In this document: positions 7,493 to 8,874 of the stretch, piece after piece
Layout of the letters: every line of letters starts with the position of its first letter
How positions within the stretch are numbered: position 1 is the first letter of the stretch
NCBI GenBank assembly: GCA_910589085.1
Contig: CAJUSG010000069.1
Span: 1-8,874 of the forward strand
DNA: 8,874 nucleotides
Reading direction: 5' to 3'
Source of the DNA: an uncultured Oscillospiraceae bacterium
GTDB lineage: Bacteria > Bacillota > Clostridia > Oscillospirales > Oscillospiraceae
The notes under the pieces: model-generated
The model's input: the letters and a program-made list of their open reading frames with translations, nothing else
What the model was told of the DNA's origin: nothing
Database searches by the model: none
Position numbers and translations under genes: made by a program

Positions 7493-8632
7493 TTACTTCG
7501 CAGCCTTGGCGGCCTTGATGGCCTCGATGAGCAGCGGGGTGACCTTGAACAGATCGCCGCAGATGCCGTAGTCGGCGATTTCGAAGATGGGGGCGGTGTC
7601 GTTCTTGTTGACGGCGATAATGCACTCAGAGTCCTGCATACCGGCCTTGTGCTGGATGGCGCCGGAGATGCCCAGAGCGACATAGATCTTGGGGTGGACG
7701 GTCTTGCCGGTCTGGCCGACCTGGTGGTCGGCGGACAGCCAGCCGGAGTCGATGGTGGCACGGGAGCCGCCCACGACGCCGCCGAGAACCTCAGCCAGTT
7801 CCTCGGCCAGCTTGATGCCGCCCTCCACGTCCTTGGAGATGCCGCGGCCCACGGAGACGACCACGTCGGCGCCGATCAGGTCCACCAGCTTCTTGGCGGC
7901 CTTGACAACCTCGACCACCTCGGTCTTCATATCATCGGCGGTGAGGGTGAAGCTGGGCTTGATGATCTCGCAGGCGTCGGCCTTGGCCTGATCGAAAGCG
8001 GCCTTCTTCATAACGCCGGGACGGACGGTGGCCATAGCGGGACGGAACCGGGGGCAGATGATGGAGGCCATCAGGTGGCCGCCGAAGGCGGGACGGGTCA
8101 TCTTCAGGTCGCGGGACACGTCGTGCTTCTGGCCCAGCACCATGGCGTGGCTGGTGGCGTCGATGCGCTCGGGGGCCAGGGTGGAGTTCTCCTTCAGGAA
8201 GTCCTTGTAGATGCCCATGTCCACGTCCAGGTGGGTGCAGTCGGCGCACAGGCCGGTGTGCAGCCGGGCGGCGCACCGGGGGCCCAGGTCACGGCCGATG
8301 TTGGTGGCGCCGATGAGCATGATCTCGGGCTTGTACTCCTCAATCACGTCGCAGATGACCTTGGTGTAGCCGTCAGTGGTGTAGTCCTTCAGCATGGGGT
8401 GGTCGCAGACGTACACACCGTCAGCGCCGTAGCCGCCCAGCTCCTTGGCGATGCCCTCGATGCCGTCGCCCAGCAGGATGCCGTACAGCTTGGTGCCCAG
8501 CTCGTCGGCCAGCTTGCGGCCCTCGGAGATCAGCTCGTAAGAGGTGGGCATCATGCTGCCCTGGCGCTGCTCACAGAATACCCAGACTCCGCCCTTGAAG
8601 GCGGCGACGTCGGAACTATTAAAAGTAGACAT
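7493..8632 (-). CDS. etfA: electron transfer flavoprotein, alpha subunit
   Basis: FAD-binding alpha subunit of the EtfAB heterodimer. It passes electrons between acyl-CoA dehydrogenase-type enzymes (for example butyryl-CoA dehydrogenase) and other carriers; in anaerobes such complexes may bifurcate electrons. The 379 aa are longer than the usual 310-340. The N-terminal ETF domain starts GGVWVFCEQRQG (14-25). TGLCADCTHLDVD (126-138) and TRPAFGGHLMASIICPRFRP (179-198) flank about 35 extra residues. The C-terminal FAD domain has VGRGI (261-265), GGSRATIDSGW (288-298), QVGQTGKTVHPKIYVALGISGAIQHKAGM (304-332) and APIFEIADYGICGDLFKV (347-364). The start is supported by AAGGGAG (8649-8643) 10 nt upstream. 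It lies 18 nt after etfB, and a strong terminator follows. The electron partner cannot be told from this window. Confidence 0.96.
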   Translation of the reverse strand: MSTFNSSDVAAFKGGVWVFCEQRQGSMMPTSYELISEGRKLADELGTKLYGILLGDGIEGIAKELGGYGADGVYVCDHPMLKDYTTDGYTKVICDVIEEYKPEIMLIGATNIGRDLGPRCAARLHTGLCADCTHLDVDMGIYKDFLKENSTLAPERIDATSHAMVLGQKHDVSRDLKMTRPAFGGHLMASIICPRFRPAMATVRPGVMKKAAFDQAKADACEIIKPSFTLTADDMKTEVVEVVKAAKKLVDLIGADVVVSVGRGISKDVEGGIKLAEELAEVLGGVVGGSRATIDSGWLSADHQVGQTGKTVHPKIYVALGISGAIQHKAGMQDSECIIAVNKNDTAPIFEIADYGICGDLFKVTPLLIEAIKAAKAAK

Positions 8633-8650
8633 ATTCTTCTATCTCCCTTC

Positions 8651-8874
8651 TTAGATCATGTGCTTTTTGGCCAGAATACCGGCCAGCTGCTCACAGGTAG
8701 CCTTGTCGGCGCCCTCCAGCATCATGCCGGCGCCCTTCTGGGGAGGCGTAAAGGAGGTCAGGATGTTGGTGGGGGAGCCGCTCAGGCCGATGGTGTCCTT
8801 GTCGATGAAGGGATGATCTTTCAGGGTGTTGTAGTCGAAGATCTCATAGGGCTTGGAGTAGCACTCGTAGATGC
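8651..8874 (-). CDS. etfB: electron transfer flavoprotein, beta subunit (partial, C-terminal end)
   Basis: Only the last 73 residues are in the window; the rest lies beyond base 8874. Translation from the window edge reads IYECYSKPYEIFDYN..., then DTIGLSGSPTNILTSFTP, PQKGAGMMLEG and ends AGILAKKHMI with TAA at 8651-8653. The G-L-x-GSPT-x-x-x-x-S-F-TPP-x-KG-x-G block is the typical C-terminal part of EtfB, which wraps onto the alpha subunit. The stop lies 18 nt before the etfA start, giving the usual etfB-etfA order. The promoter and any upstream partner (such as an acyl-CoA dehydrogenase) are outside the window. Confidence 0.92.
   Translation of the reverse strand, partial: IYECYSKPYEIFDYNTLKDHPFIDKDTIGLSGSPTNILTSFTPPQKGAGMMLEGADKATCEQLAGILAKKHMI

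Overview
The window reads as a GC-rich, anaerobic, spore-forming member of the Bacillota, most likely a gut Oscillospiraceae-type organism (Flavonifractor/Pseudoflavonifractor/Lawsonibacter kind). This is inferred from four things: a pyruvate phosphate dikinase whose key residues fall at almost the same numbers as in the Clostridium symbiosum enzyme, a transketolase split into two subunits, the sporulation-specific dipicolinate synthase pair DpaA/DpaB, and an EtfBA electron-transfer flavoprotein. Genes are strongly biased to G/C-ending codons, and intergenic regions are AT-rich with near-consensus SigA promoters. The genus is not proven by the sequence.

Layout. 1-270 (-): 5' part of a small DUF1294 membrane protein. 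271-520: divergent regulatory region with one TTGAAA-N17-TATAAT promoter in each direction, a 12-bp palindrome between them, and a structured leader before ppdK. 521-3151 (+): ppdK. 3152-3326: a 15-bp hairpin without a T-tract, then a SigA promoter. 3327-5118 (+): two-gene operon for the N- and C-terminal transketolase subunits, 1 nt apart. 5159-5193: hairpin terminator shared by convergent operons. 5195-6686 (-): dpaA-dpaB sporulation operon behind a mother-cell-type (SigE/SigK-like) promoter. 6799-7374 (-): solitary Uma2-family PD-(D/E)XK protein with its own promoter and terminator. 7441-7472: strong terminator. 7493-8874 (-): etfB (partial) and etfA.

Function. ppdK and transketolase are central carbon genes (pyruvate/PEP interconversion with PPi, and the non-oxidative pentose phosphate pathway). 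DpaAB makes dipicolinic acid for the spore core from the lysine-pathway intermediate. EtfBA carries electrons for acyl-CoA dehydrogenase-type reactions. The window is mainly conserved housekeeping DNA. The most unusual signal is non-coding: the ppdK leader can form an 11-bp stem whose loop is complementary over 7 nt to the sequence overlapping the ppdK Shine-Dalgarno. This is the geometry of an H-type pseudoknot that could gate translation, and I do not recognise it as a known riboswitch class.
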